A stretch of 64,000 bases of DNA from Bradyrhizobium sp. CB1015 (GTDB lineage: Bacteria > Pseudomonadota > Alphaproteobacteria > Rhizobiales > Xanthobacteraceae). Below the pieces are notes generated by a model, which was not told where the DNA came from, ran no database searches, and saw only the letters and a program-made list of their open reading frames with translations. The stretch is taken from positions 7,502,001-7,566,000 of the forward strand of contig NZ_CP104174.1 in assembly GCF_025200925.1 (NCBI RefSeq). The letters are read 5' to 3'. This document shows, piece by piece, positions 25,702 to 34,012 of the stretch; positions within the stretch are counted from its first letter, which is position 1; the number at the start of each line of letters is the position of its first letter. A program made the position numbers and the translations under genes.

Positions 25702-26568
25702 ATGACCGATCTAAGTCCCCTGTCCTCATTGTCGTCCGCGCTCGCGGATGTGGTGGCGCGCTCCGCGCCGTCCGTCGTGGCCGTGCATTCGCATCGTTCC
25801 CGCGCAACGGGCTTTGCCTGGAAGCCCGGCCTCATCGTCACCGCCGATGAAGCCCTGGCCGACGAGGGGGCAGTCCAGATCGGCCTTGCGGACGGCGGCA
25901 CCGCGGCCGCCACGATCGTCGGCCGCGACCATACGACCGATATCGCGCTATTGCGCACGGATGGCGCCATCGCGCCGGTCAAGCTCGCCGCAACCGTCCC
26001 GCCGCTTGGCGCATTGTCGGTCGTGGTCGCGACCAACCGGGAGACACCCAGCGCGGCGCTCGGGATGGTGTCGGCGTCCGGCAAGAGCTGGCGCTCCTTG
26101 CGCGGCGGCGACATCGACGCGCGGATCGAGCTCGATGTCCGCCTGCGGGACAGCCAGCAGGGCGGGCTTGCGCTCGATGCGTCGGGCGAAGCCTTTGGCA
26201 TGGCCGTGCTCGGCCCGCGGCGCGTGCTGGTGATCCCGACGGCGACGATCGAGCGTGTCGCGCCCCAGCTCGAGGCGCGTGGCCGCATCGCGCGCGGCTA
26301 TCTCGGCCTCGGACTGCAGCCGGTGCGGCTCGACGACGGTACCGGTGCCATGGTGATGAATGTCGACAAGGCCGGGCCTTCGGCCGCGGCCGGCATTCGC
26401 CAGGGCGACGTGATCGTGGCGGTCAACGGCCAGAAACTGTCGGGCGTGCGCGCACTGTCGCGGACGCTGGGACCTGCGAGCGTCGGCACGGTGGTCGAGG
26501 TCGCCGCGCTCCGCGGCGGCGAGCCGATCAGCTTCAAGGTCACAATCGGCGAGAGGCCGGAGGCGTGA
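25702..26568 (+). CDS. HtrA-like protein lacking the catalytic His and Ser, with C-terminal PDZ
   Basis: The 288-residue protein folds like a trypsin-type HtrA protease plus one PDZ domain (about 198-285; ARGYLGLGLQPV; AGPSAAAGIRQGDVIVAVNGQ). Aligning motifs, the His of TNNHV is replaced by Glu50 (VTADEAL), Asp80 is kept (TTDIALL), and the Ser of GNSGG is Gln153 (DSQQGG). It also has no signal peptide. It therefore cannot be a serine protease and probably binds peptides or a partner. The last 4 bases overlap the start of a LuxR-type gene, pointing to a joint role. ATG at 25702 follows ACAGGAG. Confidence 0.85.
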   Translation: MTDLSPLSSLSSALADVVARSAPSVVAVHSHRSRATGFAWKPGLIVTADEALADEGAVQIGLADGGTAAATIVGRDHTTDIALLRTDGAIAPVKLAATVPPLGALSVVVATNRETPSAALGMVSASGKSWRSLRGGDIDARIELDVRLRDSQQGGLALDASGEAFGMAVLGPRRVLVIPTATIERVAPQLEARGRIARGYLGLGLQPVRLDDGTGAMVMNVDKAGPSAAAGIRQGDVIVAVNGQKLSGVRALSRTLGPASVGTVVEVAALRGGEPISFKVTIGERPEA

Positions 26569-26936
26569 GCGAGGACAAGACGGCCGAGATCGTATTGTCG
26601 CTAGAGATCGACGATTCCGCCCTCGCCGACCGCCTGGCGGCGCTGCTCGGCAATGTCGCCGGGCTTCGCCTCGCCGCGCCCGGCGAGCAGCCTGCCGCGA
26701 CAATCGTCGCCCGCGATCCACGTATCAGCCCTGCGGACATCGCGCTGACGCAGCGCGAGCTCGACGTGCTGGCGCTGATGGCCGAGGGCGCCTCCAACAA
26801 GATGATCGCGCGGCAGCTCGGCATCTCCGTGCACACCGTCAAATTCCATGTCGGCTCGCTGCTCGACAAGCTCGACGCCACCGGTCGCACCGATGCAGTC
26901 GCGCATGCGGCACGCCGCGGCGTGATCGAGCTCTGA
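26565..26936 (+). CDS. LuxR-type DNA-binding regulator without a phosphoacceptor receiver
   Basis: The 123-residue protein has a short N-terminal part (1-55) that keeps none of the receiver-domain acidic pocket or lysine motif, then a LuxR helix-turn-helix (about 60-120; LTQRELDVLALMAEGASNKMIARQL; SVHTVKFHVGSLLDKL). The GTG start overlaps the TGA of the upstream pseudo-HtrA gene as GTGA, so translation is coupled. It is presumably controlled by protein contact, possibly by its neighbour, and not by phosphorylation. Confidence 0.87.
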   Translation: MSEDKTAEIVLSLEIDDSALADRLAALLGNVAGLRLAAPGEQPAATIVARDPRISPADIALTQRELDVLALMAEGASNKMIARQLGISVHTVKFHVGSLLDKLDATGRTDAVAHAARRGVIEL

Positions 26937-26948
26937 CGTCAGAGGGAC

Positions 26949-28025
26949 TCACTTCGCCGAAGTCGGCGGGAAGCTGAGCTCGACCTTCAGGCCCGGCGCA
27001 TTGTCATGCAGCGCAATCTCGGCGCCATGAAGCCGCGCGACCGCGGCAACGAGGCTGAGGCCGAGACCATTGCCCGGCGTGTACCGGCTCTGCTCGAGCC
27101 GGTAGAAACGCTTGAAGACATGTTCGCGCTGCTCGGCGGGAATGCCGGGACCGTCGTCGGCAATCGAGATCACCGCACCGCCATCGGCCCCGCGGCAGCT
27201 CACAATCACATGCCCACCCTTGCGGCCATGCTTGATGGCGTTGTCGACGAGATTGGCGATGGCGTCGAACAAGAGGTCGCGGTCGCCGGTGATCGCGACC
27301 TTGCGGTCACCATCGAGGCTGAGGCGCGTGGCAGTCTGCTCGGCGGCGGCATCGTAGAGCTCGACCACCTCGGCGGCGATCTCGGAAAGATCAAGCGCGC
27401 GGAAGGCGCCGGTGCGGGCGCGGGTCTCGATCTCCGAGATCCGCGTGATGGAGGCGAACATGCCGAGCACGGCATCGAGATCGGCGATGGTGTCGCCGAT
27501 CAGCGCCGCATCCGCCTCGCTGTTGCGCGGGGCGTGGTAGGCCTTCTCCAGCCGGCCGCGCATGCGCGTCAGCGGCGTGCGCAGATCGTGCGCGACATTG
27601 TCGCTGACCTGCTTGACCTCGCCCATCAGCGTCTCGATGCGGTCGAGCATCTGGTTGAGGTTTTCGGCGACACGATCCCACTCGTCGTTGCTGCCGCGCA
27701 AGGGGATACGCTGGTCGAGGCCTGCGAGCATGATGGCGCGGCTCGTGGCATTGATCTGCTCGATCCGTCCCACGGTGCGCCGCGTCACCAGCACGGCCGC
27801 AAGCCCGGCGAGCACCAGCAGCAGCGCGGCGACGGCGGCCATCGCGAGCTCGATCATGCCGGTAAAGCCGTCATGATCGCCAACCGTGCCGAGCCGGCTC
27901 TCCACATAGGCCAAGGTGCCGAAATAGACGTAAGCCATGATCGCCGCGACGATCATTCCGAACGCTGCGATCGCAATCAGCGCCAGGCGGAAGGTCGAGG
28001 AGCGAAGCGTCTTAGCCAGGAGCAC
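26949..28025 (-). CDS. Sensor histidine kinase (EnvZ/PhoQ-like)
   Basis: The 358-residue kinase has two membrane helices (about 12-35 and 58-80) around a very short periplasmic loop (about 22 residues), a HAMP domain (about 82-135), the dimerisation/phosphoacceptor helix with His146 (VSDNVAHDLRTPLTRMR) and an ATPase domain (NLVDNAIKHG; ISIADDGPGIP; RYTPGNGLGLSL). The small loop suggests it senses something in the membrane or in the cytoplasm. The GTG start overlaps the response regulator gene by 14 bases. Confidence 0.94.
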   Translation of the reverse strand: MLLAKTLRSSTFRLALIAIAAFGMIVAAIMAYVYFGTLAYVESRLGTVGDHDGFTGMIELAMAAVAALLLVLAGLAAVLVTRRTVGRIEQINATSRAIMLAGLDQRIPLRGSNDEWDRVAENLNQMLDRIETLMGEVKQVSDNVAHDLRTPLTRMRGRLEKAYHAPRNSEADAALIGDTIADLDAVLGMFASITRISEIETRARTGAFRALDLSEIAAEVVELYDAAAEQTATRLSLDGDRKVAITGDRDLLFDAIANLVDNAIKHGRKGGHVIVSCRGADGGAVISIADDGPGIPAEQREHVFKRFYRLEQSRYTPGNGLGLSLVAAVARLHGAEIALHDNAPGLKVELSFPPTSAK

Positions 28026-28704
28026 GGAGGCAATATCCGATGCCGCGGATGGTGTGGATCAGCGGATAGGCCTGGGCATCGTCGACCTTGCGGCGGACGC
28101 GGCCGACATAGACGTCGATGATGTTGGTGGAGGGATCGAAATGCAGGTCCCAGACGTGCTGCAGCAGCATCGCGCGGGAGACGACGCGGCCCTCGTTGCG
28201 GACGAGATATTCGAGCAGCTGGAATTCCCGCGGCAGCAGCGGGATCTTGCGGCCCCGGCGAGAGGCGCTGCGCGCGATCAGGTCGATGGCGAGATCGCCG
28301 ACGCGCAGCAGCGTTTCCTTGGCGATGGTCTCGCTGCGGCGGCCGAGCGCCTCGAGCCGCGCCAGCAATTCGGTGAAGGAGAACGGCTTGACGAGGTAGT
28401 CGTCGCCGCCGGCGCGCAGGCCGCGCACGCGGTCGTCGACTTCGCCGAGCGCGGAGATGATCAGGAAGGGGGCGGCAATGCCGTCGTCGCGCAGCTGGCG
28501 CATCACGCTGATGCCGTCGATATCGGGCAGCATGCGGTCGATGGTGATCACCGCATAGTCGCGCGCGGCGCCGTGGCTGAGGGCTTCGCGGCCATTGGTG
28601 GCGAGGTCGACGTCGTAGCCCGAAACCGTCAGCTCCTCGACGAGCTGGCCTGCGGTCTCCGGATCGTCCTCGACGACCAGGATGCGGCGGTGACCTCCGC
28701 TCAT
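28012..28704 (-). CDS. OmpR/PhoB-family response regulator
   Basis: The 230-residue protein has a receiver with phosphoacceptor Asp56 (ITIDRMLPDIDG), acidic pair Glu12-Asp13-Asp14 (VEDDPE) and Lys in YLVKPFSF, then a winged helix (RKIPLLPREFQLLEYLVRNEGRVVSRAMLLQHVWD; IDVYVGRVRRKVDD). It is the first gene of the pair; the kinase follows with overlap. Targets are unknown; the Gly/His-rich secreted protein gene ends about 100 bases upstream. Confidence 0.95.
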   Translation of the reverse strand: MSGGHRRILVVEDDPETAGQLVEELTVSGYDVDLATNGREALSHGAARDYAVITIDRMLPDIDGISVMRQLRDDGIAAPFLIISALGEVDDRVRGLRAGGDDYLVKPFSFTELLARLEALGRRSETIAKETLLRVGDLAIDLIARSASRRGRKIPLLPREFQLLEYLVRNEGRVVSRAMLLQHVWDLHFDPSTNIIDVYVGRVRRKVDDAQAYPLIHTIRGIGYCLRAPG

Positions 28705-28801
28705 GAAACACTCCGCGCGACAATCGCCACCAGACTATCCCGTTCCGGGGCTGGACGGAACCGCCCGGTGGCGATCGCGACAATGGTGCGGTACGGCGAT
28801 G

Positions 28802-29245
28802 CTAGTACCAATAGTCTCCGCACACATTGACCCATTGCCATCCATAGGGCGTCCAGCTCCTGCGCCAGCAGCCGTCGTTGTAGCCGGCGTAGAAATAGGG
28901 GGCGCCGAAGACGGCGAACCGACGGAAATGGTGGTGATGGTGGAAGCCGTGATGGCCATGCCAGCCCGCGCCGGCAAAGCGCGGCCCGATCGCCGCATGC
29001 GCGAACCGCGCCCCGCCAAAGGCGGGACCGCCGACGTGGGCGAAGCGTGCACCGCCCATGCCGGCGGCCCGCACGCCACCAAAGCCGCCGGCGTGCATGC
29101 CGCCGCCGAAATGCCCAGCGCCGCCGAAATGGCCACCACCATGTCCGCCACCGCCAAAGCCGCCGCGCGCGAGCGCCGGTGACGCGACCGCCATCATGGC
29201 CGCGATCACGCTCGCGATGAGGCCTTTGAGAAGCCTGTTGTTCAT
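28802..29245 (-). CDS. Secreted Gly/His-rich low-complexity protein
   Basis: The 147-residue protein has a Sec signal (LIASVIAAMMAVASPALA-R) and a mature part built from Gly-Gly-Gly-His-Phe repeats (GGGGHGGGHFGG), then a His cluster (HGHHGFHHHHHFRRF) and a C-terminal domain with two Cys and many aromatics (DGCWRRSWTPYGWQWVNVCGDYW). Metal binding is plausible. A strong ribosome site AAGGAGGA is next to a hairpin in the leader. This type of protein is common in Bradyrhizobium; function unknown. Confidence 0.8.
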   Translation of the reverse strand: MNNRLLKGLIASVIAAMMAVASPALARGGFGGGGHGGGHFGGAGHFGGGMHAGGFGGVRAAGMGGARFAHVGGPAFGGARFAHAAIGPRFAGAGWHGHHGFHHHHHFRRFAVFGAPYFYAGYNDGCWRRSWTPYGWQWVNVCGDYWY

Positions 29246-29263
29246 CGAAGCGTCCTCCTTGCA

Positions 29264-29286
29264 GTGCGGCGGTCTTAGCGCCGCAC
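29264..29286 (-). other. Leader hairpin next to the ribosome site of the Gly/His-rich protein gene
   Basis: GTGCGGCG (29264-29271) and CGCCGCAC (29279-29286) form a perfect 8-base stem with a 7-base loop, a few bases upstream of the AAGGAGGA ribosome site. It could stabilise the mRNA or gate translation. It has no T-run and does not look like a terminator. Confidence 0.5.
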
Positions 29287-29383
29287 GAAGAGGATCAGAT
29301 GAGAAGAACGGGCCGTCGGCTTCAACTTACAAATGCGCCAGATTCTGACGCGGGAGTTAGGGAGATCGAGTCCCAGCTCGCTC

Positions 29384-29415
29384 CGTCATTGCGAGGAGCC
29401 CTTGCGACGGTCGCG
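29384..29415. repeat. Left part of the palindromic repeat split by the group II intron
   Basis: CGTCATTGCGAGGAGC at the outer end pairs with GCAATGACG at 31370-31378 on the far side of the intron. Joined to 31318-31378 it restores a typical Bradyrhizobium intergenic palindrome. This supports the proposed intron boundary at 29415/29416. Confidence 0.75.
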
Positions 29416-29425
29416 GTAGGGACGC

Positions 29426-31078
29426 TCATTGCTGAGCGCCCCCCGCACAGATCCGTACGTGCGGCTTTCCCGCATACGGCTCCCACCTCGGGTGAGTGAC
29501 GGCGAAGCGTGTTCGGGGCCAAGGATGGAGGATTTGTGGCTTGGGGAGCAAGTCGGAGGCAAGCCGCGCAACCCGCTGCCACGTCGTGCCGTCGGTCTGG
29601 CTGCGGCGCCGAAGCATTCGCCTCCAGTGTTCGATGACGAAGTAGCGGAAGGCGGCAAGCGCTCGGCTGTTGGTCGGCACCGCATGGTAATTGAAGTACC
29701 CGGTGACGACCTGCCGCAGCCATTTGCCCTGTTCGAGCACCGACTGGTGCATGCGCCGTTGCAGCCCCTGCTTCACGGCTTGCAGCTTCGCCCGCATGCG
29801 ATCCTTGCGAGACTTGCGCCTGATCTGGAACTTGCCTTGCCTGGATCGGCCGCAGATGAAGGTGAAGCCGAGGAAGCTGAAGGTCTCCGGCTTGCCGAGC
29901 CCGCGACGCCGGCGGTTGTCCTCCGCATGGCGTCCGAACTCGATCAGCCGGGTCTTCTCGGGATGCAGTGACAGCGCGAACTCCTTAAGCCGTATGCGCA
30001 GTTCTTCGAGGAAGTGCCGGGCCTCATCCTCATGCTCAAAGCCGACAATGAAGTCGTCGGCGTATCGCACGATGATCATGTCACCCGTGGCCTCGCGCCG
30101 TCGGAAGCGTTCGGCCCACAGATCAAGGGCATAGTGCAGGTAGATGTTGGCAAGCAGCGGCGAGATCACCGCCCCTTGCGCTGTCCCCTGCTCGCTGACC
30201 CTGACCGTCCCTTCTTCGAGGACACCCGCCTTGAGCCATTTGCGGATCAGGCGGATGATGCGCTGGTCGCCGATCCGATGCTCTACGAAGCGGATCAGCC
30301 ATTCCTGGTCCACCGTGTCGAAGAACGCCCGGATGTCGGCGTCGACAATGAAGTTCACCTTTCTGCGCTCGATTCCGACCATGAGCGCATTCATCGCATC
30401 GTGCGTGCTGCGCCCGGGCCGGAACCCGTACGAGAACCCGAGGAAGTCTTCCTCATAGATCGCGTTGAGCACAGCGGCCGTTGCCCGCTGGACGATCTTG
30501 TCCTCAAGGGCCGCAATCGCCAGGGGTCGCTGCCGTCCGTCCGGCTTCGGGATATAGACCCGCCGCGACGGCTGTGGTCGATACGCGCCCCGGTGGATAC
30601 GAGCATGCAGGTCCTCGAGATTGGCCTTGAGGTTTTGCTCATAGTCCCGCCACGTCACCCCGTCCGCGCCCGCCGCGGCATGCTTCTTCAGCGCGAAGAA
30701 CTCCGCCGCGAGCAGGTCGGGATTGATGTGGTGGAGCAGCGCGGTGAACCTCTCCTTCTTCCTTTCCCTTGCCGTTCGCCGTATGCGTTCCAGCGCAGGT
30801 GTCACGCTTGTCCGGCTCGGCGTCCGGGACGTGCTTTGCTGGTCCGCATTCCCCTCGGTCACGGCCCTTTGCTCCACCTGCTCCTCCGCGGATCGCTCCG
30901 CTTCGTTCGCCGGCTTCCCAGCTACTACGGCCGCATCCGACTTCCCGCACCTGTTCATCATCGGCTTCGGCTCCTCGCCTTCCCGATGCGGACCTTGGAG
31001 GCTTGTTGCCATCGGCCAGATGCGGGACCTCCCAGGTTCCGACACGATCCCTTCCTGCGTGATGGGGTCTTCGACCAC
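29426..31078 (-). CDS. ltrA: Group II intron reverse transcriptase/maturase, no endonuclease domain
   Basis: The 550-residue protein contains RT blocks (PKPDGRQRPLAIAALEDKIVQ; GFRPGRSTHDA; DADIRAFFDTVD; GTAQGAVISPLLANIYLH; catalytic YADD in IIVRYADDFIVGF) and a thumb/maturase X domain (WLRQVVTGYFNYHAVPTNSRAL). There is no HNH endonuclease with CxxC pairs, as in introns that target hairpins or replication forks. The last residues (about 520-550) are encoded by domain V and VI sequence, so the frame runs almost to the intron's 3' end. GTG at 31078 is the first in-frame start; initiation further in (around residue 40) is possible. Confidence 0.9.
   Translation of the reverse strand: MVEDPITQEGIVSEPGRSRIWPMATSLQGPHREGEEPKPMMNRCGKSDAAVVAGKPANEAERSAEEQVEQRAVTEGNADQQSTSRTPSRTSVTPALERIRRTARERKKERFTALLHHINPDLLAAEFFALKKHAAAGADGVTWRDYEQNLKANLEDLHARIHRGAYRPQPSRRVYIPKPDGRQRPLAIAALEDKIVQRATAAVLNAIYEEDFLGFSYGFRPGRSTHDAMNALMVGIERRKVNFIVDADIRAFFDTVDQEWLIRFVEHRIGDQRIIRLIRKWLKAGVLEEGTVRVSEQGTAQGAVISPLLANIYLHYALDLWAERFRRREATGDMIIVRYADDFIVGFEHEDEARHFLEELRIRLKEFALSLHPEKTRLIEFGRHAEDNRRRRGLGKPETFSFLGFTFICGRSRQGKFQIRRKSRKDRMRAKLQAVKQGLQRRMHQSVLEQGKWLRQVVTGYFNYHAVPTNSRALAAFRYFVIEHWRRMLRRRSQTDGTTWQRVARLASDLLPKPQILHPWPRTRFAVTHPRWEPYAGKPHVRICAGGAQQ
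29450..29482 (-). ncRNA. Group II intron domain V
   Basis: On the minus strand GAGCCGTATGCGGG-AAAG-CCGCACGTACGGATC folds into the short, conserved domain V hairpin with a GAAA-like tetraloop and an internal bulge. It is the catalytic core of intron RNA. The sequence doubles as coding sequence for the end of the reverse transcriptase. Confidence 0.85.
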
Positions 31079-31317
31079 GGCAGAGCGTCAGTCCCTCGCA
31101 TAGCGGGACCGCACATGTTGCCTTCGACGTTGCTTACCGTCTCGGCCTCTGCGAGTTTCTGTCTTTCGCGGCTCAATAGCCCACCCCACAGGATCGCTGT
31201 GTACGCTTCGCAGCCGCCGTCACCGGCGACCACGCAACACTCGCTACCGGGCGCCCGCTACGGCCTACCCGGACCGGTCTTCCACCGGCTGGATCGCGCC
31301 AGCTTCTCCTGGCGCAC

Positions 31318-31378
31318 AAGCAATCCAGAATCTTTCCACGGCGAGAGTCTGGATTGCTTCGCTGCGCTTGCAATGACG
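31318..31378. repeat. Right part of the intron-split palindrome (hairpin target)
   Basis: AAGCAATCCAGA (31318-31329) and TCTGGATTGCTT (31348-31359) are perfect 12-base arms starting at the very first base outside the intron's 5' end. Outer GCAATGACG (31370-31378) pairs with CGTCATTGC at 29384-29392. A half copy without intron is at 9999-10029. Confidence 0.8.
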
Positions 31379-31437
31379 ACGTGGATGGAGCGAATTCCGA
31401 CCTCTCACCGCAAAGAGCGGGGAGAGGTTAAGACAGA

Positions 31438-33774
31438 TCACGCCCGCTTGCCGTTGTTCTTCTCCGCCGCGCGTCGCAGCGCCTCGGCGAGGGCGCCGCC
31501 GCCCGAAGATTCCTGCTTGCGCGGCGCGGACGAGGTCATGCGTGTTGGGTTGCGCTGATTGTTGTCGCGCTGCATGCCAGGTGCGTCCTTCTTGGCGCCG
31601 ACCTCGTCGTCGAGGCGCAGCGTCAGCGAGATGCGCTTGCGGGCGACCTCGAAGTCCAGCACCTTCACCTTGACGATGTCGCCGGGCTTCACCACCTCGC
31701 GCGGGTCCTTGATGTAGGTCTTGGACATCGCCGAGATGTGCACGAGGCCGTCCTGGTGCACGCCGATATCGACGAAGGCGCCGAAGGCGGCGACGTTGGT
31801 CACGGTACCCTCGAGGATCATGCCCTTCTTGAGATCCTTGATCTCCTCGACACCTTCCTTGAACACCGCAGCCTTGAACGCAGGGCGCGGGTCGCGGCCG
31901 GGCTTTTCCAATTCCTTCAGGATGTCGGTGACGGTCGGCAGACCGAAGGTCTCGTCGACGAAATCCTTCGGCTTCAAGGTGCGCACGACGTCGCCGTTGC
32001 CGATCAGCGCCTTGATGTCGCTCCTGGTCGCTTCGAGAATCCGGCGCACCACCGGATAGGCTTCCGGATGCACGCCGGAGGCATCGAGCGGATCCTCGCC
32101 GCCGAGGATACGCAGGAAGCCCGCACACTGCTCGAACGCCTTCGGCCCGAGCCGCGGCACGTCCTTGAGCGCCTTGCGCGACTTGAACGGACCGTTGGCA
32201 TCACGATGCGCCACGATGCTCTGGGCAAGGCCGGAGCCGACGCCGGACACGCGCGCCAGCAGCGGCGCGGAGGCGGTGTTGACGTCGACGCCGACCGCGT
32301 TCACGCAATCCTCGACCACGGCATCGAGCGATTTGGCCAGCTTGGCCTGGCCGAGGTCGTGCTGGTACTGGCCGACGCCGATCGCCTTCGGCTCGATCTT
32401 GACGAGCTCGGCGAGCGGGTCCTGCAGGCGCCGTGCGATCGACACCGCGCCGCGCAGGGTGACATCGAGGCCGGGCAGCTCCTCCGAGGCGAAGGCCGAG
32501 GCCGAATAGACCGACGCGCCGGCTTCCGACACCACGATCTTGTTCATCTTCAGCTCAGGCAGCCCCTTGACCAGCTCGGTCGCGAGCTTGTCGGTCTCGC
32601 GCGAGGCGGTGCCGTTGCCGATCGCGATCAGCTCGACCTTGTGCTTGATCGCGAGCCGGCCGAGGGTCGCCAGCGACTCGTTCCACTGCCGCTGCGGCTC
32701 GTGCGGATAGATCGCGGTGGTGTCGACCACCTTGCCGGTGGCATCGACGACGGCAACCTTCACGCCGGTGCGGTAGCCGGGATCGAGCCCCATGGTGACG
32801 CGGGTGCCTGCGGGCGCGGCCAGCAGGAGGTCGCGCAGGTTGGAGGCGAACACGCGCACGGCTTCGGTCTCGGCCGAATTCCACAGCCGCATGCGCAGAT
32901 CGATATTGAGATGCACCTGGATCTTGGTGCGCCAGGCCCAGCGCACGGTGTCGATCAGCCAACGGTCGCCGGGGCGCTTGAGGTCGGCAATGCCGAACCG
33001 CTTCATGATCTTCAATTCATAGGCGCTCGGCACGCCCGGTGGCGGCGCCTCAGTCTCGGCCTGGATTTGCAGATCGAGAATCTCTTCCTTCTCACCGCGG
33101 AACATCGCGAGGATGCGGTGCGACGGCAGTTTTGTCAGCGGCTCGGAGAAATCGAAATAGTCGGCGAACTTCTCGCCCTCGGTCTTCTTGCCGTCGCGCA
33201 CCTTGGAGGCCATGCGCGCATTGGTCCACATCTCCTCACGCAGTGCGCCGATCAGGTCGGCGTCCTCGTCGAAACGCTCGACCAGGACGGCGCGGGCACC
33301 GTCGAGCGCGGCGGCGGCGTCCGCTACGCCCTTCTCCGCGTTGATGAAGCCTTCGGCGACGACCTTCGGATCATTGCCGGGCTCGGCGATAAGCTGATTG
33401 GCGAGCGGCTCGAGGCCGGCTTCCTTGGCGATCTCCGCCTTGGTGCGGCGCTTCGGCTTGAACGGCAGATAGATATCCTCGAGGCGGGCCTTGCTGTCGG
33501 CGGCCATAATCGAGGCCTCGAGCGCGGCGTCGAGCTTGCCCTGCTCGCGGACCGATTCGAGGATGGCCTTGCGGCGGTCCTCGAGTTCGCGCAGGTAGAC
33601 CAGGCGCTCCTCCAGGGTGCGCAATTGCGCGTCGTCGAGCGCACCGGTCGCTTCCTTGCGGTAGCGGGCGATGAAGGGAACCGTTGCGCCGCCGTCGAGC
33701 AGCGTCACCGCCGCCTCGACCTGCTCGGCGCGAACCCCAAGCTCCTGCGCAATCTTCTGGTTGATGTTGGCCAC
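31438..33774 (-). CDS. tex: Tex family RNA-binding transcription accessory protein
   Basis: The 778-residue protein has the Tex layout: N-terminal helical domain (1-320), YqgF/RNase H-like domain (about 330-460; [17 protein letters not shown]), tandem helix-hairpin-helix (about 500-570; [41 protein letters not shown]) and S1 domain (about 650-720; [29 protein letters not shown]). The tail after S1 is Arg/Lys-rich and disordered. Start is GTG (MANINQKIA). Tex homologues act in transcription and are widespread housekeeping-like genes. Confidence 0.96.
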   Translation of the reverse strand: MANINQKIAQELGVRAEQVEAAVTLLDGGATVPFIARYRKEATGALDDAQLRTLEERLVYLRELEDRRKAILESVREQGKLDAALEASIMAADSKARLEDIYLPFKPKRRTKAEIAKEAGLEPLANQLIAEPGNDPKVVAEGFINAEKGVADAAAALDGARAVLVERFDEDADLIGALREEMWTNARMASKVRDGKKTEGEKFADYFDFSEPLTKLPSHRILAMFRGEKEEILDLQIQAETEAPPPGVPSAYELKIMKRFGIADLKRPGDRWLIDTVRWAWRTKIQVHLNIDLRMRLWNSAETEAVRVFASNLRDLLLAAPAGTRVTMGLDPGYRTGVKVAVVDATGKVVDTTAIYPHEPQRQWNESLATLGRLAIKHKVELIAIGNGTASRETDKLATELVKGLPELKMNKIVVSEAGASVYSASAFASEELPGLDVTLRGAVSIARRLQDPLAELVKIEPKAIGVGQYQHDLGQAKLAKSLDAVVEDCVNAVGVDVNTASAPLLARVSGVGSGLAQSIVAHRDANGPFKSRKALKDVPRLGPKAFEQCAGFLRILGGEDPLDASGVHPEAYPVVRRILEATRSDIKALIGNGDVVRTLKPKDFVDETFGLPTVTDILKELEKPGRDPRPAFKAAVFKEGVEEIKDLKKGMILEGTVTNVAAFGAFVDIGVHQDGLVHISAMSKTYIKDPREVVKPGDIVKVKVLDFEVARKRISLTLRLDDEVGAKKDAPGMQRDNNQRNPTRMTSSAPRKQESSGGGALAEALRRAAEKNNGKRA

Positions 33775-34012
33775 GCGAGATTCCCTCTATCCAAGCACGC
33801 GGGCGCAGGGGCGAACCACCGGCCGCGAGACGCCGCTTATGGACCAACCAAGGTTGATTCATCAAGGTGCGGCGCGCAATCGTCGACAGAGGATTTTTTG
33901 CCCGACCGATGCGATCTCGCCACAATCGTAGGCGCGCGACGACTTGACATCACCCCCGCGTTCCGCGCCTGCTTGCTCCGCCGGGCCACTGAACTCCACG
34001 CGAGGACCAATC
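33775..34012. promoter_or_regulatory. Divergent region between tex and the ring-opening amidohydrolase gene
   Basis: These 238 bases separate two divergently read genes and must hold both promoters. CGACTTGACATCACC at about 33940-33954 (reading rightwards) contains a perfect TTGACA -35 box; no good -10 is seen 17 bases on. No repeat or ORF is supported here. Confidence 0.45.

Larger units (their letters stand above)
29416..31317 (-). mobile_element. Group II intron, about 1.9 kb, with its reverse transcriptase
   Basis: Read on the minus strand, the element begins GTGCGCCAGGAG at 31317, matching the group II 5' consensus GTGYG. It ends near 29416 with ...GAGCGTCCCTAC, fitting the AY 3' end. 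Domain V (29450-29482) and a domain VI hairpin with arms CGCTC / GAGCG precede the 3' end. The encoded reverse transcriptase fills most of domain IV. The insertion point is right beside a perfect 12-base hairpin of an intergenic palindrome. All essential parts look intact, so it may still move. The exact 3' end could be off by a base or two. Confidence 0.85.

Noticed and set aside
28802..29245. Repetitive bases as a tandem DNA repeat
   Set aside because: They are coding for Gly/His repeats with a signal peptide and ribosome site, and vary at third positions.
30958..31233. Short leftward open frame at the intron 5' part
   Set aside because: Lies in domain I RNA of the intron; no ribosome site or protein pattern.
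30014..31558. Long rightward open frame of 514 codons opposite the intron reverse transcriptase
   Set aside because: It is the antisense of a well-supported RT and intron RNA, with no family resemblance.
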